64,000 nucleotides of DNA, from positions 62,001-126,000 of the forward strand of contig NZ_LXXZ01000026.1 of assembly GCF_003244875.1 (NCBI RefSeq), read 5' to 3'. Below are positions 19,885 through 29,719 of the stretch, piece by piece. The position numbers were made by a program, and so were the translations under genes. This DNA is from Stenotrophomonas sepilia. GTDB lineage: Bacteria > Pseudomonadota > Gammaproteobacteria > Xanthomonadales > Xanthomonadaceae. The notes beneath the pieces were generated by a model that worked only from the letters and a program-made list of their open reading frames with translations, did not search any database and had not been told where the DNA came from. How positions within the stretch are numbered: position 1 is the first letter of the stretch; each line of letters opens with the position of its first letter.

Positions 19885-20544
19885 ATGGGTATCGAACAAC
19901 ATCAGGTGAAGGCGGCGGAGCTGTTGCATGCGGCGGGCATCCTGCCGGTGGTGACGATTCATACGCTGGACCAGGCGCGGGCGGTCAGTGCGGCGCTGCT
20001 GGAAGGTGGTCTGCCGGCGATCGAGCTGACGCTGCGCACGCCGGTGGCGATGGAAGCGCTGGCGATGCTCAAGCGCGAGCTGCCCGATGTGGTGGTGGGT
20101 GCCGGTACGGTGCTGACCGTGGAGCAGATGCAGCAGTCGATCGATGCGGGTGCGGACTTCCTGGTGACGCCGGGGACGCCGCCGGCGCTGGCTGATGCAC
20201 TTGCCGCTGCGCCGCTGCCGGTGGTGCCAGGTGCGGCGACGCCGACCGAGCTGCTGTCGCTCTACGCCCGCGGCTTCCGCGTGTGCAAGCTGTTCCCGGC
20301 CACGGCCGTGGGCGGGCTGGCGATGATCAAGGGACTGGCCGGCCCGGTGGCGGACCTGAAGCTGTGCCCGACCGGCGGCATCACCGAGAACACCGCCGCC
20401 GAGTACCTTGAACAGAAGAACGTGGTCTGCATCGGCGGTTCGTGGATGGTGCCGGGCAACTGGATCGCCGACGGCGAATGGGACAAGGTGCGCGCCAGCG
20501 CCGCCGACGCGGCGAAGATCATCAAGCGCGTGCGCGGCCACTGA
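19885..20544 (+). CDS. eda: 2-keto-3-deoxy-6-phosphogluconate aldolase
   Basis: Eda splits KDPG into pyruvate and glyceraldehyde-3-phosphate, finishing the Entner-Doudoroff pathway. The product is 219 residues: ILPVVTIH, catalytic Glu region AIELTLRTP, VVGAGTVLT, the Schiff-base Lys in RVCKLFPATAVGG (near 138), and CPTGGI. It is separated from edd by the large palindrome E1 rather than tightly coupled. Confidence 0.97.
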   Translation: MGIEQHQVKAAELLHAAGILPVVTIHTLDQARAVSAALLEGGLPAIELTLRTPVAMEALAMLKRELPDVVVGAGTVLTVEQMQQSIDAGADFLVTPGTPPALADALAAAPLPVVPGAATPTELLSLYARGFRVCKLFPATAVGGLAMIKGLAGPVADLKLCPTGGITENTAAEYLEQKNVVCIGGSWMVPGNWIADGEWDKVRASAADAAKIIKRVRGH

Positions 20545-20557
20545 GCCCGAAGCAGGT

Positions 20558-20627
20558 GTAGAGCCGAGCCCATGCTCGGCTCCACTCCAGCGGAATGGAG
20601 AGCAGCCGAGCATGGGCTCGGCTCTAC
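20558..20627. repeat. SMAG-type REP pair
   Basis: GTAGAGCCGAGCCCATGCTC and its inverted partner GAGCATGGGCTCGGCTCTAC lie between the convergent eda and response-regulator genes. The same stem sequence recurs at 53200-53281. Confidence 0.85.
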
Positions 20628-20644
20628 ACAGAAGGCCGAAACCC

Positions 20645-21292
20645 TTACAACGGCCGCGCCGGATCCACCAGCCCGTACTGGCTGGCCATGCGCGCCAGCG
20701 CGATGTTGTCGTGGATCCCCATCTTCTCGAACAACCGCGCCTTGTGCGTGTTCACCGTCTTGGCACTCAGGCTCAGGCGCCGCGCGATGTCTTCTTGGCG
20801 CAGGCCCTGGGTCAGCAGCAAGGCTACTTCCAGTTCGCGCGGCGACAGGCTGTCGAACGGCGATCCATTGCCCTCCACCGTCGACAGGGCCAGGTTCTGC
20901 GCGATGCTGGTGCCCAGGTAGCGACGGCCCATGGCCACATCGCGCACCGCGCGCAGCAGCTCCTGTGCATCGCAGCCCTTGCCGATGTAGCCCGCGGCCC
21001 CCGCCTCCAGCAAGCGCTTCGGCAGCGGCCCGTCTTCCAGCACCGATACGATCACCACGCGGGTGTTGCGGTGGCTGCGGACGATGCGCTCGGTCACTTC
21101 CATGCCACTCACACCGGGCAGGTGCAGGTCGCAGAGCACCACGTCCGGCAGCAGCTGGCGGACGTCGCGCAGTGCGTCTTCACCGGTCTCGGCTTCGCCC
21201 ACCACCTCGATGTCGGTCTCCCCCGACAGGATCATCTTCATCCCGGTGCGGACCAGCGCATGGTCATCCACCAGGTAGACTCGAATCGTCAT
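20645..21292 (-). CDS. gacA: Response regulator, GacA/UvrY-like
   Basis: The product is 215 residues. Residues 1-120 form a receiver domain with acidic pocket VDDH, phospho-acceptor Asp55 in VVLCDLHLPG, and Lys in YIGKG. Residues about 148-210 form a LuxR-type HTH (LSPRELEVALLLTQG, LSAKTVNTHKARLFEKMGI). The exact phrase SPFDSLSPRELEVALLL and the C-terminal YGLVDP resemble GacA/UvrY, which activates small RNAs that titrate CsrA. csrA is also in this window. The usual partner uvrC is not adjacent, so the orthology is likely but not proven. Confidence 0.8.
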   Translation of the reverse strand: MTIRVYLVDDHALVRTGMKMILSGETDIEVVGEAETGEDALRDVRQLLPDVVLCDLHLPGVSGMEVTERIVRSHRNTRVVIVSVLEDGPLPKRLLEAGAAGYIGKGCDAQELLRAVRDVAMGRRYLGTSIAQNLALSTVEGNGSPFDSLSPRELEVALLLTQGLRQEDIARRLSLSAKTVNTHKARLFEKMGIHDNIALARMASQYGLVDPARPL

Positions 21293-21462
21293 TCACGTAC
21301 CTCTTCGAATGCGGCCATTGCAGGTCAAGCTAGGCAGGACGCCGATACCCCTGCAAGCGCGTCCGGGACGCGATCCGGGCGTTCTGCCTTGCGCATCACA
21401 GTAACGCGCGTTGTGCTTGCCCCCTGTCTTGCAGAACCTGCTGCAACGAAACAACTGATCTA

Positions 21463-22242
21463 TTACGTAGACGCCCCGGAAGGGTCATCCACGTCACCCC
21501 CCTGTGATGATGCTTCGCTGGCCGTCGCTGGCGGCGAATCCCGACGTCGCCAAGGATGCCGGCGACTGAACATGACCAGATAGCACCCTACCACCCAAAC
21601 CAGCGCGGCACACCATCCGGCCAGGATGTCCGAGGGATAATGCACGCCCAGATAGACCCGTGAGACGCTCACCAGCAGGCTGAACGGGGGCGCCAGCAGC
21701 AGTACCGGCCAGCGCCAGCGTGTATTCCAGGCCAGCAGCACCAGGGTCACGGCAAGGGTCATCGAGCCCATGGCGTGCCCGCTGGGGAAGCTGAACGTCG
21801 ATTCCGGCGCAATCGACTCCCACAGGCTGGGGCGCTGGCGCTGGAAGAAGTGCTTGCTGCCCATGTTCAGCAACGCCGATCCCACGAAACTGACCGCGAC
21901 GAAGGTCGCCTCGCGCCAGCGCCGGTAGCCCAGCAGCGCACCGATGATCAGCACGTCAGCAGGGATCAGGAACCACTCGTAGCCCAGTTTCGAGATGAGC
22001 ACGAAGAAGCGGTCCAGCCATGGCGAATGCAGGCCATGCATCTGCCACAGCAGCGGCGCATCGAAATGGAACGATTCAAATTCGTGCACTTCGTCAGCCA
22101 GGGCGACGAAGCCCGCCAACGGCAGCAGTACGCCACCGAACAGCAGGACCAGGCGCCAGGCGTTGCGCGCCATCCAGTGGCGGAAACCGGAGGCCGACTC
22201 CGGAGCGGCGAGGATCGCAGGCTTATCCGGCGCTTCGGACAT
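21463..22242 (-). CDS. PAP2-family membrane phosphatase
   Basis: The product is 259 residues with about six membrane helices and the three PAP2 acid-phosphatase motifs: [13 protein letters not shown] and [16 protein letters not shown]. Such enzymes remove phosphate from lipid pyrophosphates (undecaprenyl-PP, phosphatidate, PGP) on the periplasmic face. The start overlaps ispG by 20 bases; since IspG feeds isoprenoid synthesis, a role in undecaprenyl-phosphate recycling is plausible but inferred. Confidence 0.88.
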   Translation of the reverse strand: MSEAPDKPAILAAPESASGFRHWMARNAWRLVLLFGGVLLPLAGFVALADEVHEFESFHFDAPLLWQMHGLHSPWLDRFFVLISKLGYEWFLIPADVLIIGALLGYRRWREATFVAVSFVGSALLNMGSKHFFQRQRPSLWESIAPESTFSFPSGHAMGSMTLAVTLVLLAWNTRWRWPVLLLAPPFSLLVSVSRVYLGVHYPSDILAGWCAALVWVVGCYLVMFSRRHPWRRRDSPPATASEASSQGGDVDDPSGAST

Positions 22243-23488
22243 ATTTGTGTTCGACGTAATCGTCGATCAGGGCGACGAACTCCTGGGCGATGTTGTCGCC
22301 ACGCAGGGTCACCTTCTTCTCGCCATCGACGAATACCGGTGCTGCCGGCGTCTCGCCCGTGCCCGGCAGGGAGATGCCGATGTTGGCATGGCGCGACTCA
22401 CCCGGCCCATTGACGATGCAGCCCATCACCGCCAGGGTCATGTTCTCCGCCCCCGGGTGGTGGATCTTCCACAGCGGCATCTTCTCGCGCACATGGTTCT
22501 GCACCACTTTGGCCAGTTCCTGGAAGAACTCGGAGGTGGTGCGGCCGCAGCCCGGGCAGGCCGTGACCAGCGGCGTGAAGGCGCGCTGGCCGGTGGTCTG
22601 CAGCAGTTCCTGGGCGACGATCACTTCCTGCGTGCGCGACTGGCCCGGTTCCGGGGTCAGCGAGATGCGGATGGTGTCACCGATGCCTTCCTGCAGCAGC
22701 ACGCTCAGCGCTGCCGACGAGGCGACGATGCCCTTGCTGCCGATACCGGCTTCGGTCAAGCCCAGGTGCAGGGCGAAGTCCGAGCGCTGGGCCAGGTCGC
22801 GGTACACCGCGATCAGTTCCTGCACGCCACTGACCTTGGCCGACAGCACGATCCGATCGCGCGGCAGGCCCAGTTCCACGGCCTGCTCGGCCGAATCCAG
22901 CGCCGAACGGATCAGCGCCTCACGCAGCACGCGGCCGGCGTCCCAGGGCTGCTCGCGCAGGCTGTTCTCGTCCATCAGCCTGGCCGCCAGGGCCTGGTCC
23001 AGCGAGCCCCAGTTGGCACCGATGCGCACCGGCTTGTTGTAGCGGATCGCGAACTCGATCAACTGGGCGAACTGCAGGTCCTTCTTCTTGCCGAAGCCGA
23101 CATTGCCCGGGTTGATGCGGTACTTGGCCAACGCTTCCGCACATGCCGGCTCGGCGGTGAGCAGCTGGTGGCCGTTGTAGTGGAAGTCACCGATCAGCGG
23201 TACATCGATACCCATCATCGCCAGCTTGTCGACGATGCGCGGAATGGCCGCAGCGGCTTCCACGGTGTTGACGGTCAACCGCACCATCTCCGAACCTGCA
23301 CGCCACAACTCGGCCACCTGCTTCACGCTGGAGGCCACATCGGAGGTATCGGTGTTGGTCATCGACTGCACCACCACCGGCTTGCCTCCGCCTACGGTGA
23401 CCCCGCCGATCTGGACGGCATGGGTCTGGCGACGGGGCCAGGCGGTGGCATCGGAGGGGGGAGTCGGGCGGGTGACGGCGTCGTGCAT
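22223..23488 (-). CDS. ispG: 4-hydroxy-3-methylbut-2-en-1-yl diphosphate synthase IspG (GcpE)
   Basis: IspG is the [4Fe-4S] enzyme of the non-mevalonate isoprenoid pathway that converts MEcPP to HMBPP. The product is 421 residues: [17 protein letters not shown] near the N-terminus, then the cluster Cys in CPGCGRTT and [10 protein letters not shown] near the C-terminus. It is somewhat longer than E. coli IspG (372), as in other Xanthomonadaceae. Confidence 0.97.
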   Translation of the reverse strand: MHDAVTRPTPPSDATAWPRRQTHAVQIGGVTVGGGKPVVVQSMTNTDTSDVASSVKQVAELWRAGSEMVRLTVNTVEAAAAIPRIVDKLAMMGIDVPLIGDFHYNGHQLLTAEPACAEALAKYRINPGNVGFGKKKDLQFAQLIEFAIRYNKPVRIGANWGSLDQALAARLMDENSLREQPWDAGRVLREALIRSALDSAEQAVELGLPRDRIVLSAKVSGVQELIAVYRDLAQRSDFALHLGLTEAGIGSKGIVASSAALSVLLQEGIGDTIRISLTPEPGQSRTQEVIVAQELLQTTGQRAFTPLVTACPGCGRTTSEFFQELAKVVQNHVREKMPLWKIHHPGAENMTLAVMGCIVNGPGESRHANIGISLPGTGETPAAPVFVDGEKKVTLRGDNIAQEFVALIDDYVEHKYVRSAG

Positions 23489-23602
23489 GGGCGCATTCTA
23501 CCGCCCACTCCCGCATTCGGGGTGACTCGCATTCAGCCTGCGGCACGGCTGCGGCCGATTGTCGCAGGCATGTACACGCATGAACGCATACGATGGGCGT
23601 GA

Positions 23603-24829
23603 ATGACCGGTCCCGACGCCCCGTTTCTCCGTACCCTGTGCAGCCTGCGCTGGCTTGCCGTAGGCGGCCAGGCCGCCACCATCCTGGTCGCGACCTGGGT
23701 GCTGGGCCTGCCGTTGCCGCAGCTGCCGTTGTGGGCCGGCGTGGCGGTGCTGGCCCTGTTCAACGTCTACACCCAGCTGCGCCCGGAAGCGGCCGACACT
23801 GCGCCGCTGACCGCATTCGGCCATATCCTGGTGGACGTGATCATCCTGACCTGGATGGTGGGCTGGAGCGGCGGCATGGCCAACCCGTTCAGTTCACTGT
23901 TCCTGATCCTGATCGCGCTGGCCGCCTTCGCCCTGCCCCTGCGCTGGGCACTGGCGGTCGCGCTGGCCTGCCTGCTCGGCTACGCCGCCAGCGGCATCTT
24001 CGGGCAGGCGCTGCCGGACGGCTACTTCCGCGCACAGGACCTCAATCGCTGGGGCGTGGTCGCCAACTTCCTGATTTCCGCCACAGTGGTGCTGGCCTTC
24101 TCCACCCGCCTGGCACTGGCCCTGCGGGAGCGCGAACTGGAACTGTCGGCACTGCGTGAGCGCTTCGCCCGCAACGAGGGCATCGTCGCGCTGGCCACCC
24201 ATGCCGCCTCGGTGGCACATGAACTGAACACGCCGCTGGCGACCATGACCCTGCTCGCCGACGATGTCGCCGAGCGCAGCGAAGAGCCGGAAGTGCGCGA
24301 AGACATGGAGACCCTGCGCGAGCTGCTGGTGCAGTGCCGTGAGCGCGTGCTGGCACTGGCCGCCCCGGCCTCGGCCGACGCGCCGGGCCGCAGCCATTCC
24401 AGCGCCCAGCAGGTGCTGGAGCAATGGCGCCTGGTGCGACCGACCATCGACCTGCATCGCAACGACGATGCGCCGCTGCGGCTGCCGCTCGACCCGGGCG
24501 TAGGCCACCTGCTGATGGTCCTGCTCAACAATGCCGCCGATGCCGGCGAGAAGGCCGGCCGGCCGCGCGTGGACCTGGACCTGCGCATCGAGGGCGACGA
24601 CCTGATCGGCGAAGTACGCGACTACGGCCATGGTTTCGACGCCCGTGCCGCCGTGCTGCCGGGCAAGCTGTTCGGCAGCAGCAAGAGCGAGGGCATGGGC
24701 GTCGGCCTGGCCCTGTCCCATGCCACCATCGAACGCCTCGACGGCGAGATGTGGATGCGCCCGGCCCAGGGGGCCGGCAGCCGCGTCGGCTTCCGCCTGC
24801 CGCTGGCCCCACGCGAGGAAACCCCATGA
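23603..24829 (+). CDS. regB: Redox sensor histidine kinase, RegB/PrrB/RoxS type
   Basis: The product is 408 residues. About six N-terminal membrane helices contain [13 protein letters not shown], the quinone-sensing loop signature of RegB/PrrB. The kinase core has the H-box [18 protein letters not shown] (phospho-His near 206), N-box LLNNAADAG, and G-box [14 protein letters not shown]. Cys245 in [10 protein letters not shown] lies where RegB has its redox-active Cys. RegB-type kinases adjust respiratory and redox genes to oxygen or quinone state. ATGA overlap with the regulator gene confirms the pair. Confidence 0.88.
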   Translation: MTGPDAPFLRTLCSLRWLAVGGQAATILVATWVLGLPLPQLPLWAGVAVLALFNVYTQLRPEAADTAPLTAFGHILVDVIILTWMVGWSGGMANPFSSLFLILIALAAFALPLRWALAVALACLLGYAASGIFGQALPDGYFRAQDLNRWGVVANFLISATVVLAFSTRLALALRERELELSALRERFARNEGIVALATHAASVAHELNTPLATMTLLADDVAERSEEPEVREDMETLRELLVQCRERVLALAAPASADAPGRSHSSAQQVLEQWRLVRPTIDLHRNDDAPLRLPLDPGVGHLLMVLLNNAADAGEKAGRPRVDLDLRIEGDDLIGEVRDYGHGFDARAAVLPGKLFGSSKSEGMGVGLALSHATIERLDGEMWMRPAQGAGSRVGFRLPLAPREETP

Positions 24830-25389
24830 GCGCCTCAACCCTTGGTCTGCTGGTCGACGACGACGAGCTGTACCTGCGTACCCTGCAGCGCAGCCTGGCC
24901 CGCAAGGGCCTGGAAACACAGACCGCACAGGATGCCGCCAGTGCCCTGGCACTGGCCCGCCAGCATCCGCCGGCGTTCGCGCTGATCGACCTGAAGCTGG
25001 GCAGCGATTCCGGCCTGGCGCTGATCCAGCCGCTGCGCGCACTGCGCGCGGACATGCGCATCCTGCTGGTGACCGGCTATGCCAGCATCGCCACCGCAGT
25101 GGAGGCGATCAAGCTGGGCGCGGATGATTACCTGCCGAAGCCGGCCACGGTGCCGATGATCCTGCGCGCGCTTGGCGAGGAGGACGACGGCCCGGCCGAC
25201 GACGGCGAAATGGAAGTGCCCGATGCGATGACGCCGATCAGCCGCCTGCAGTGGGAACATATCCAGCAGGCGATGCACGAGACCGGCGGCAACGTGTCAG
25301 CGGCCGCACGCCTGCTCGGCATGCACCGGCGCTCGCTGCAGCGCAAGCTGGCCAAGCGGCCCAGCCCGGAACGCGATCCGAGCCGGTGA
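24826..25389 (+). CDS. regA: Redox response regulator, RegA/PrrA/RoxR type
   Basis: The product is 187 residues. The receiver domain has acidic residues DDDE near 11-14, phospho-acceptor Asp55 (FALIDLKLGSDSG) and Lys in YLPKPA. A short linker leads to a Fis-type HTH at the C-terminus (GGNVSAAARLLGMHRRSLQRKLAK). This is the compact RegA/PrrA/ActR layout. It overlaps the kinase gene by four bases. Confidence 0.9.
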   Translation: MSASTLGLLVDDDELYLRTLQRSLARKGLETQTAQDAASALALARQHPPAFALIDLKLGSDSGLALIQPLRALRADMRILLVTGYASIATAVEAIKLGADDYLPKPATVPMILRALGEEDDGPADDGEMEVPDAMTPISRLQWEHIQQAMHETGGNVSAAARLLGMHRRSLQRKLAKRPSPERDPSR

Positions 25390-25408
25390 GACGCCACGTC
25401 GTGCACCG

Positions 25409-25484
25409 GTAGTGCCGGCCGCTGGCCGGCAACCTCGTGAACGATTGAAGCATCGCCTGGATGCCGGCCAGCGGCCGGCACTAC
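25409..25484. repeat. SMAG-type REP pair
   Basis: GTAGTGCCGGCCGCTGGCCG and inverted GCCGGCCAGCGGCCGGCACTAC lie between convergent regA and pgi. It is almost the same element as the one at 13044. Confidence 0.85.
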
Positions 25485-25491
25485 CCGGGCA

Positions 25492-27006
25492 TCAGCCCTT
25501 CAACTGCGCCAGGATCTCGCGGGTCATCGGATCGGCAACCGCCACATCCTCGCCCTGCAGCGCCGGCAGCAGGCCACTGGCCAGCTGCTTGCCCAGCTCG
25601 ACACCGAACTGGTCGAAGGCGTTGATGTTCCAGATCACCGACTGCACGTATACAGCGTGCTCGTACATGGCGATCAGTGCACCCAGCGCCTGCGGGGTCA
25701 ACGCGTCGAGCAGGATCAGCGTGCTCGGCCGGCCCCCCGGGTAGTCGCGGTGCGGATCTTCGCTGCCCTGGCCATTGGCCAGCGCTTCGGTCTGCGCCAG
25801 CAGGTTGGCCAGCAGGGCCTGGTGATTGATCGTATACGGATCATCGTTGTGCACACAGCCGATGAAGTCGGCCGGAACGATGCTGGTGCCCTGGTGCAGC
25901 GCCTGGAAGAAGCTGTGCTGCACGTCGGTCCCTGCCCCGCCCCACCACACCGGCACGGTGTCGACGGTGACCGGCTGGCCGTCGCGCTGCACGCGCTTGC
26001 CCAGGCTCTCCATCACCAGCTGCTGCAGGTAAGCCGGCAGCAGCGCCAGGCGCTGGTCGTAGGTCATCACCGCGTGCGTGGCATGGCCCAGCAGGTTACG
26101 GTTCCAGATGTCGGTGAGGCCGTGCAGCACCGGCAGGTTGCGCTCCAGCGGTGCATCCAGCGCATGCGCATCCATCTGCGCGGCGCCTTCCAGCAGCTGC
26201 TCGAAACGCTCGAAGCCGATCGCCAGTGCGATCGGGAAACCCACCGCCGACCACAGCGAATAACGGCCACCGACCCAGTCCCACATCGGCAGCACGCGAT
26301 CGGCGGCGATCGCGAAGGCCTTGGCGGCGCGCTCCGGATTGGCGCTGACCGCATACAGGCGCTCGCTGCCACCCAGCCAGTCGTGCAGGATCTGGCCGTT
26401 GAGCAGGGTTTCCTGGGTACCGAAGGTCTTGGAGATCAGGATGCCGGCGGTCTTCGCCGGATCCAGCGTGGCCAGCGTGCGCTGCATGGCGGCGCCGTCC
26501 ACGTTCGACACGAAATGCACGCGCAGGCGCGCACCGCTGACCGGGCGCAGCGCATCGGCGACCAGGCGCGGCCCGAGGTCGGATCCCCCGATGCCGACAC
26601 TGACCACATCGGTCACGCCGCTGTCTTCCAGCGCGCGCACCAGCACGCCCATGCGCTGGCGGATGCCGCGCGCGGTGGCATAGGCCTCGGCCGCCACCGG
26701 CGCATCGACCACGTCGCCACGCAGCGCGGTATGCAGCGCGGCGCGGCCTTCGGTCAGATTGACCTGCTCGCCGCGGAACAGGCGGGTGATGGCGCCGCCG
26801 ACATCACGCTCGGCAGCCAGCGCCAGCAACGCCTGCAGCGCCGCGGCATCGTACTTCTGACGGGCGAAGTTGACGTACAACGGACCGACCCGCAGCGCCA
26901 GGTCCTGCACGCGGCCGGGTTCGGCGGCGAGCAGGCTGGGAATGCTTGCGCCCTTCAGGCGCTGGGCGTGGGAATGCAGCGAGTCGAATCCGTTGTTCGT
27001 TGTCAT
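25492..27006 (-). CDS. pgi: Glucose-6-phosphate isomerase
   Basis: Pgi interconverts glucose-6-phosphate and fructose-6-phosphate. The product is 504 residues: [17 protein letters not shown] near 150, [15 protein letters not shown] segment [26 protein letters not shown] near 253, and C-terminal [13 protein letters not shown]. It overlaps panD by four bases (ATGA) at its start, so it is read from the pantothenate transcript. It connects the Entner-Doudoroff genes to gluconeogenesis. Confidence 0.97.
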   Translation of the reverse strand: MTTNNGFDSLHSHAQRLKGASIPSLLAAEPGRVQDLALRVGPLYVNFARQKYDAAALQALLALAAERDVGGAITRLFRGEQVNLTEGRAALHTALRGDVVDAPVAAEAYATARGIRQRMGVLVRALEDSGVTDVVSVGIGGSDLGPRLVADALRPVSGARLRVHFVSNVDGAAMQRTLATLDPAKTAGILISKTFGTQETLLNGQILHDWLGGSERLYAVSANPERAAKAFAIAADRVLPMWDWVGGRYSLWSAVGFPIALAIGFERFEQLLEGAAQMDAHALDAPLERNLPVLHGLTDIWNRNLLGHATHAVMTYDQRLALLPAYLQQLVMESLGKRVQRDGQPVTVDTVPVWWGGAGTDVQHSFFQALHQGTSIVPADFIGCVHNDDPYTINHQALLANLLAQTEALANGQGSEDPHRDYPGGRPSTLILLDALTPQALGALIAMYEHAVYVQSVIWNINAFDQFGVELGKQLASGLLPALQGEDVAVADPMTREILAQLKG

Positions 27007-27383
27007 GCGGCCTGGGTCGGGATCGTGTCGTTGGTGTGGGTGATCTGGTTGTTGCCATCAACGTACACCAGCTTCGGCTTGAAGCTGTCAGCTTCCTGCT
27101 CGGTCATGCTGGCGAACGCGGCGATGATGATGATGTCACCGACCTGCACGTGGCGCGCGGCGCCACCGTTGAGCGAGACAACGCCGCTGCCGGCTTCGGC
27201 GCGGATGGCATAGGTCGAGAAGCGCGCACCGTTGGTCACGTCCCAGATGTGCACCTGTTCGAACTCGCGGATGCCAGTGGCAGCCAGCAGGTTGTCATCG
27301 ATGGCGATCGAGCCTTCGTAGTTCAGCTCGGAATGGGTGACGGTGGCGCGGTGGATCTTGGTCTTGAGCAGGGACAGGTGCAT
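27003..27383 (-). CDS. panD: Aspartate 1-decarboxylase proenzyme
   Basis: PanD makes beta-alanine from aspartate for pantothenate synthesis. The product is 126 residues from ATG 27383 ([16 protein letters not shown]). It carries the self-cleavage site NYEGS with Gly24-Ser25, which yields the pyruvoyl group. The frame runs on upstream, but through a palindromic repeat. Conserved [10 protein letters not shown] and [14 protein letters not shown] segments follow. Confidence 0.97.
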   Translation of the reverse strand: MHLSLLKTKIHRATVTHSELNYEGSIAIDDNLLAATGIREFEQVHIWDVTNGARFSTYAIRAEAGSGVVSLNGGAARHVQVGDIIIIAAFASMTEQEADSFKPKLVYVDGNNQITHTNDTIPTQAA

Positions 27384-27479
27384 GGGGGGCGCTGCAACGG
27401 CAAAGGAAAGAGCGGATTCTAGCACCCGCACAGCGCCGGGCATTACGGCCGGCAACCTGTTCAGGTAGGCGGTGAAACC

Positions 27480-27519
27480 GGGGTCGGATCCCTTTTCCCT
27501 GGGAAAGGGATCTGACCCC
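27480..27519. repeat. Inverted repeat GGGGTCGGATCCC
   Basis: GGGGTCGGATCCCTTTT and AAAGGGATCTGACCCC form a hairpin with a tiny loop between panC and panD. A second copy is at 39120-39160. The pair looks like a dispersed REP class distinct from SMAG; it could also act as a terminator-like pause. Confidence 0.75.
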
Positions 27520-27544
27520 ATGCATCGCGCGGCACCGCCGGAAC

Positions 27545-28384
27545 TCAGAACTCCAGGTTGTCGATCAGCCGGGTGGTACCCAGCCGTGCGGCGATCAGCG
27601 CCACCCGGCCGCCGCCGTCGAAGGTCGGCTCGGCCAGCTCCGGAGTGCGCAGCACCGCGTAGTCAACCTGGAAACCGGCCGCCTGCAATGCGGCAGTGGC
27701 CTCGGCCTCGATGCGTTCACGAGCCTGCCCGGCCACGTAGCCTTCGCGCATGCCCAGCAGGGTCCGGTGGATGGTGGTCGCGACCGGACGCTGTTCAGCG
27801 CTCAGGTACTGGTTGCGCGAGCTCTTGGCCAGGCCATCCTCGTCGCGCACGATCTCGGCGCCGACGATCTGGACCGGGAACGACAGCTCGGCCACCATCT
27901 GCTTGATCACGGCCAACTGCTGGTAGTCCTTGCGACCGAACACGGCCACGTCCGGCTGCACCTGCAGGAACAGGCGTGCCACCACCGTGCAGACGCCATC
28001 GAAGTGCCCCGGACGGCTGGCACCTTCCAGCACTTCACTCACGCCCGGCGCGTGCATGCGCGTGGTCTTGTCCACGCCCAGCGGGTACATCGCCTCGACG
28101 CTGGGCAGCCACACCGCATCACAGCCAGCCTGCTCCAGCCCGGCCACGTCGGCCTCGGGCGTGCGCGGGTAGCGGCTGAAGTCCTCGTTCGGCCCGAACT
28201 GGGTCGGGTTGACGAAGATGCTCGCCACCACCTTGTCGGCGTACTGGCGGGCCAGCGCCACCAGCGAATGGTGGCCCCCATGCAGGTTGCCCATGGTCGG
28301 CACCAGCGCCACGCGCAGGCCCTCGCGCTTCCACTGGGCGATCTGCCCGCGCAGCGCGCCGAGCTCGTTGAAGGTCTGGATCAT
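27545..28384 (-). CDS. panC: Pantothenate synthetase
   Basis: PanC joins pantoate and beta-alanine with ATP. The product is 279 residues from ATG 28384: [14 protein letters not shown] (the HxGH-like nucleotidyltransferase motif), [30 protein letters not shown], and [16 protein letters not shown] (KMSKS-like). The start overlaps the panB stop (ATGA). Confidence 0.97.
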   Translation of the reverse strand: MIQTFNELGALRGQIAQWKREGLRVALVPTMGNLHGGHHSLVALARQYADKVVASIFVNPTQFGPNEDFSRYPRTPEADVAGLEQAGCDAVWLPSVEAMYPLGVDKTTRMHAPGVSEVLEGASRPGHFDGVCTVVARLFLQVQPDVAVFGRKDYQQLAVIKQMVAELSFPVQIVGAEIVRDEDGLAKSSRNQYLSAEQRPVATTIHRTLLGMREGYVAGQARERIEAEATAALQAAGFQVDYAVLRTPELAEPTFDGGGRVALIAARLGTTRLIDNLEF

Positions 28385-29196
28385 TGGGCGTACGCGTGCT
28401 GTTCGTCGGGGAAGCTGCCGTCGCGCACGGCGTCGGCAAATGCGCGGGTGGCACCGGCCACCGAGCCGCCTTCGGCAAGGAAATCCTTGACGAACTTGGG
28501 ACGGCGATGGCCACTGTCCAGGCCGAGGAAATCGTGCAGCACCAGCACCTGGCCATCGCACTGCGGGCCAGCACCTATACCGATGGTCGGCACATCCACC
28601 GCAGCGGTCACTTCGGCGGCGACGGGGGTCGGCACGCATTCAAGCACCATGATGCTGGCGCCTGCGGCGGCCACGGCCCTGGCATCCTCCACCAGCTGGC
28701 GCGCAGCATCGCCGCGGCCCTGGATCTTGAAGCCGCCCAGGCGCAGCACCGATTGCGGGGTCAGGCCCAGGTGCGCGCAGACCGGAATCTCGCGCTCGAC
28801 CAGGTAGCGGATGATGTCGACCTTGAAGCCGGCACCTTCGATCTTGACCATCTCGGCACCGGCCTGCAGCAGCTGCAGCGAGGCATCCAGCGCGCGTTCC
28901 GGGGTGGCATCGGCGCCGAACGGCAGGTCGGCCACCAGCAGCGCACGCTGCAGCACGCGGGCCACGGCGCGGGTGTGGTAGACCATGTCGGCCACGGTCA
29001 CCGGCAGGGTCGAATCATGACCCTGCACGACCATGCCCAGCGAATCGCCGATCAGGATCAGATCGACGCCGTTGGCATCGAAGGTGCGGGCGAAGCCGGC
29101 GTCGTAGGCGGTCAACATGACCAGCTTCTGGCCATTGCGCTTGGCCTCGGCCAGGGCGGGAACGGTCCAGGGCTTGCTGTCTGCGTGGGTGCTCAT
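28381..29196 (-). CDS. panB: 3-methyl-2-oxobutanoate hydroxymethyltransferase
   Basis: PanB makes ketopantoate, the first step of pantothenate synthesis. The product is 271 residues: [39 protein letters not shown] with Mg2+-binding Asp, and the segment [20 protein letters not shown] containing the catalytic Glu. It heads panB-panC-panD on a leftward transcript that probably begins at pcnB-folK. Confidence 0.97.
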   Translation of the reverse strand: MSTHADSKPWTVPALAEAKRNGQKLVMLTAYDAGFARTFDANGVDLILIGDSLGMVVQGHDSTLPVTVADMVYHTRAVARVLQRALLVADLPFGADATPERALDASLQLLQAGAEMVKIEGAGFKVDIIRYLVEREIPVCAHLGLTPQSVLRLGGFKIQGRGDAARQLVEDARAVAAAGASIMVLECVPTPVAAEVTAAVDVPTIGIGAGPQCDGQVLVLHDFLGLDSGHRRPKFVKDFLAEGGSVAGATRAFADAVRDGSFPDEQHAYAQ

Positions 29197-29230
29197 GTGC
29201 TGATAACCGGGGGAGATAACCCGGTCATTA

Positions 29231-29716
29231 TCACCCTATCGGCGCAATCCCGCAGGCATCCACCCGCACCACTGCATCCCGCACGCTGCCATGACCGGGA
29301 ATGGCCAGATCAGGCGCGATTTCGGCCAGCGGCACCAACACGAAGGCGCGCTCGTGCAGGTAGGGATGGGGTACCTGCAGACCGGGCTGATCGAGGACCT
29401 GCGTGCCATACAGCAGCAGGTCCAGGTCCAGCGCGCGCGGCCCCCAGTGCACCGCCGGATCGCGCACGCGGCCAAAGCCCCGCTCCAGCGCCAGCATGGC
29501 ATGCAGCAACTCATCGGCCGCCAAGGTGGTTTCGACCGCAGCCACGGCATTGACGAACGGCGGCTGGTCTTCATTGCCCCAGGCCGGGGTTGCATAGAGC
29601 CGCGAGGCCTGTCGCAGGCGCGTTCCCGGCAGGCCGTCCAGCGCGGCAATCGCCGCGCCCACGGTCGCGGCCGCGTCGCCAAGGTTGGCGCCGAGGCCGA
29701 TCCAGGCGAGGGTCAT
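29231..29716 (-). CDS. folK: 2-amino-4-hydroxy-6-hydroxymethyldihydropteridine pyrophosphokinase
   Basis: FolK transfers pyrophosphate from ATP to the pterin precursor of folate. The product is 161 residues: IGLGANLGD at the N-terminus, [21 protein letters not shown], and the Mg2+/ATP motif [15 protein letters not shown] near 96-110, then [15 protein letters not shown]. It begins four bases after the pcnB stop. Confidence 0.96.
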   Translation of the reverse strand: MTLAWIGLGANLGDAAATVGAAIAALDGLPGTRLRQASRLYATPAWGNEDQPPFVNAVAAVETTLAADELLHAMLALERGFGRVRDPAVHWGPRALDLDLLLYGTQVLDQPGLQVPHPYLHERAFVLVPLAEIAPDLAIPGHGSVRDAVVRVDACGIAPIG

Positions 29717-29719
29717 CGC

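Noticed and set aside
27384..27521. N-terminally extended panD
   Set aside because: The extension is a palindromic repeat plus low-complexity sequence; PanD starts MxxxxLKxKIHRA at 27383.
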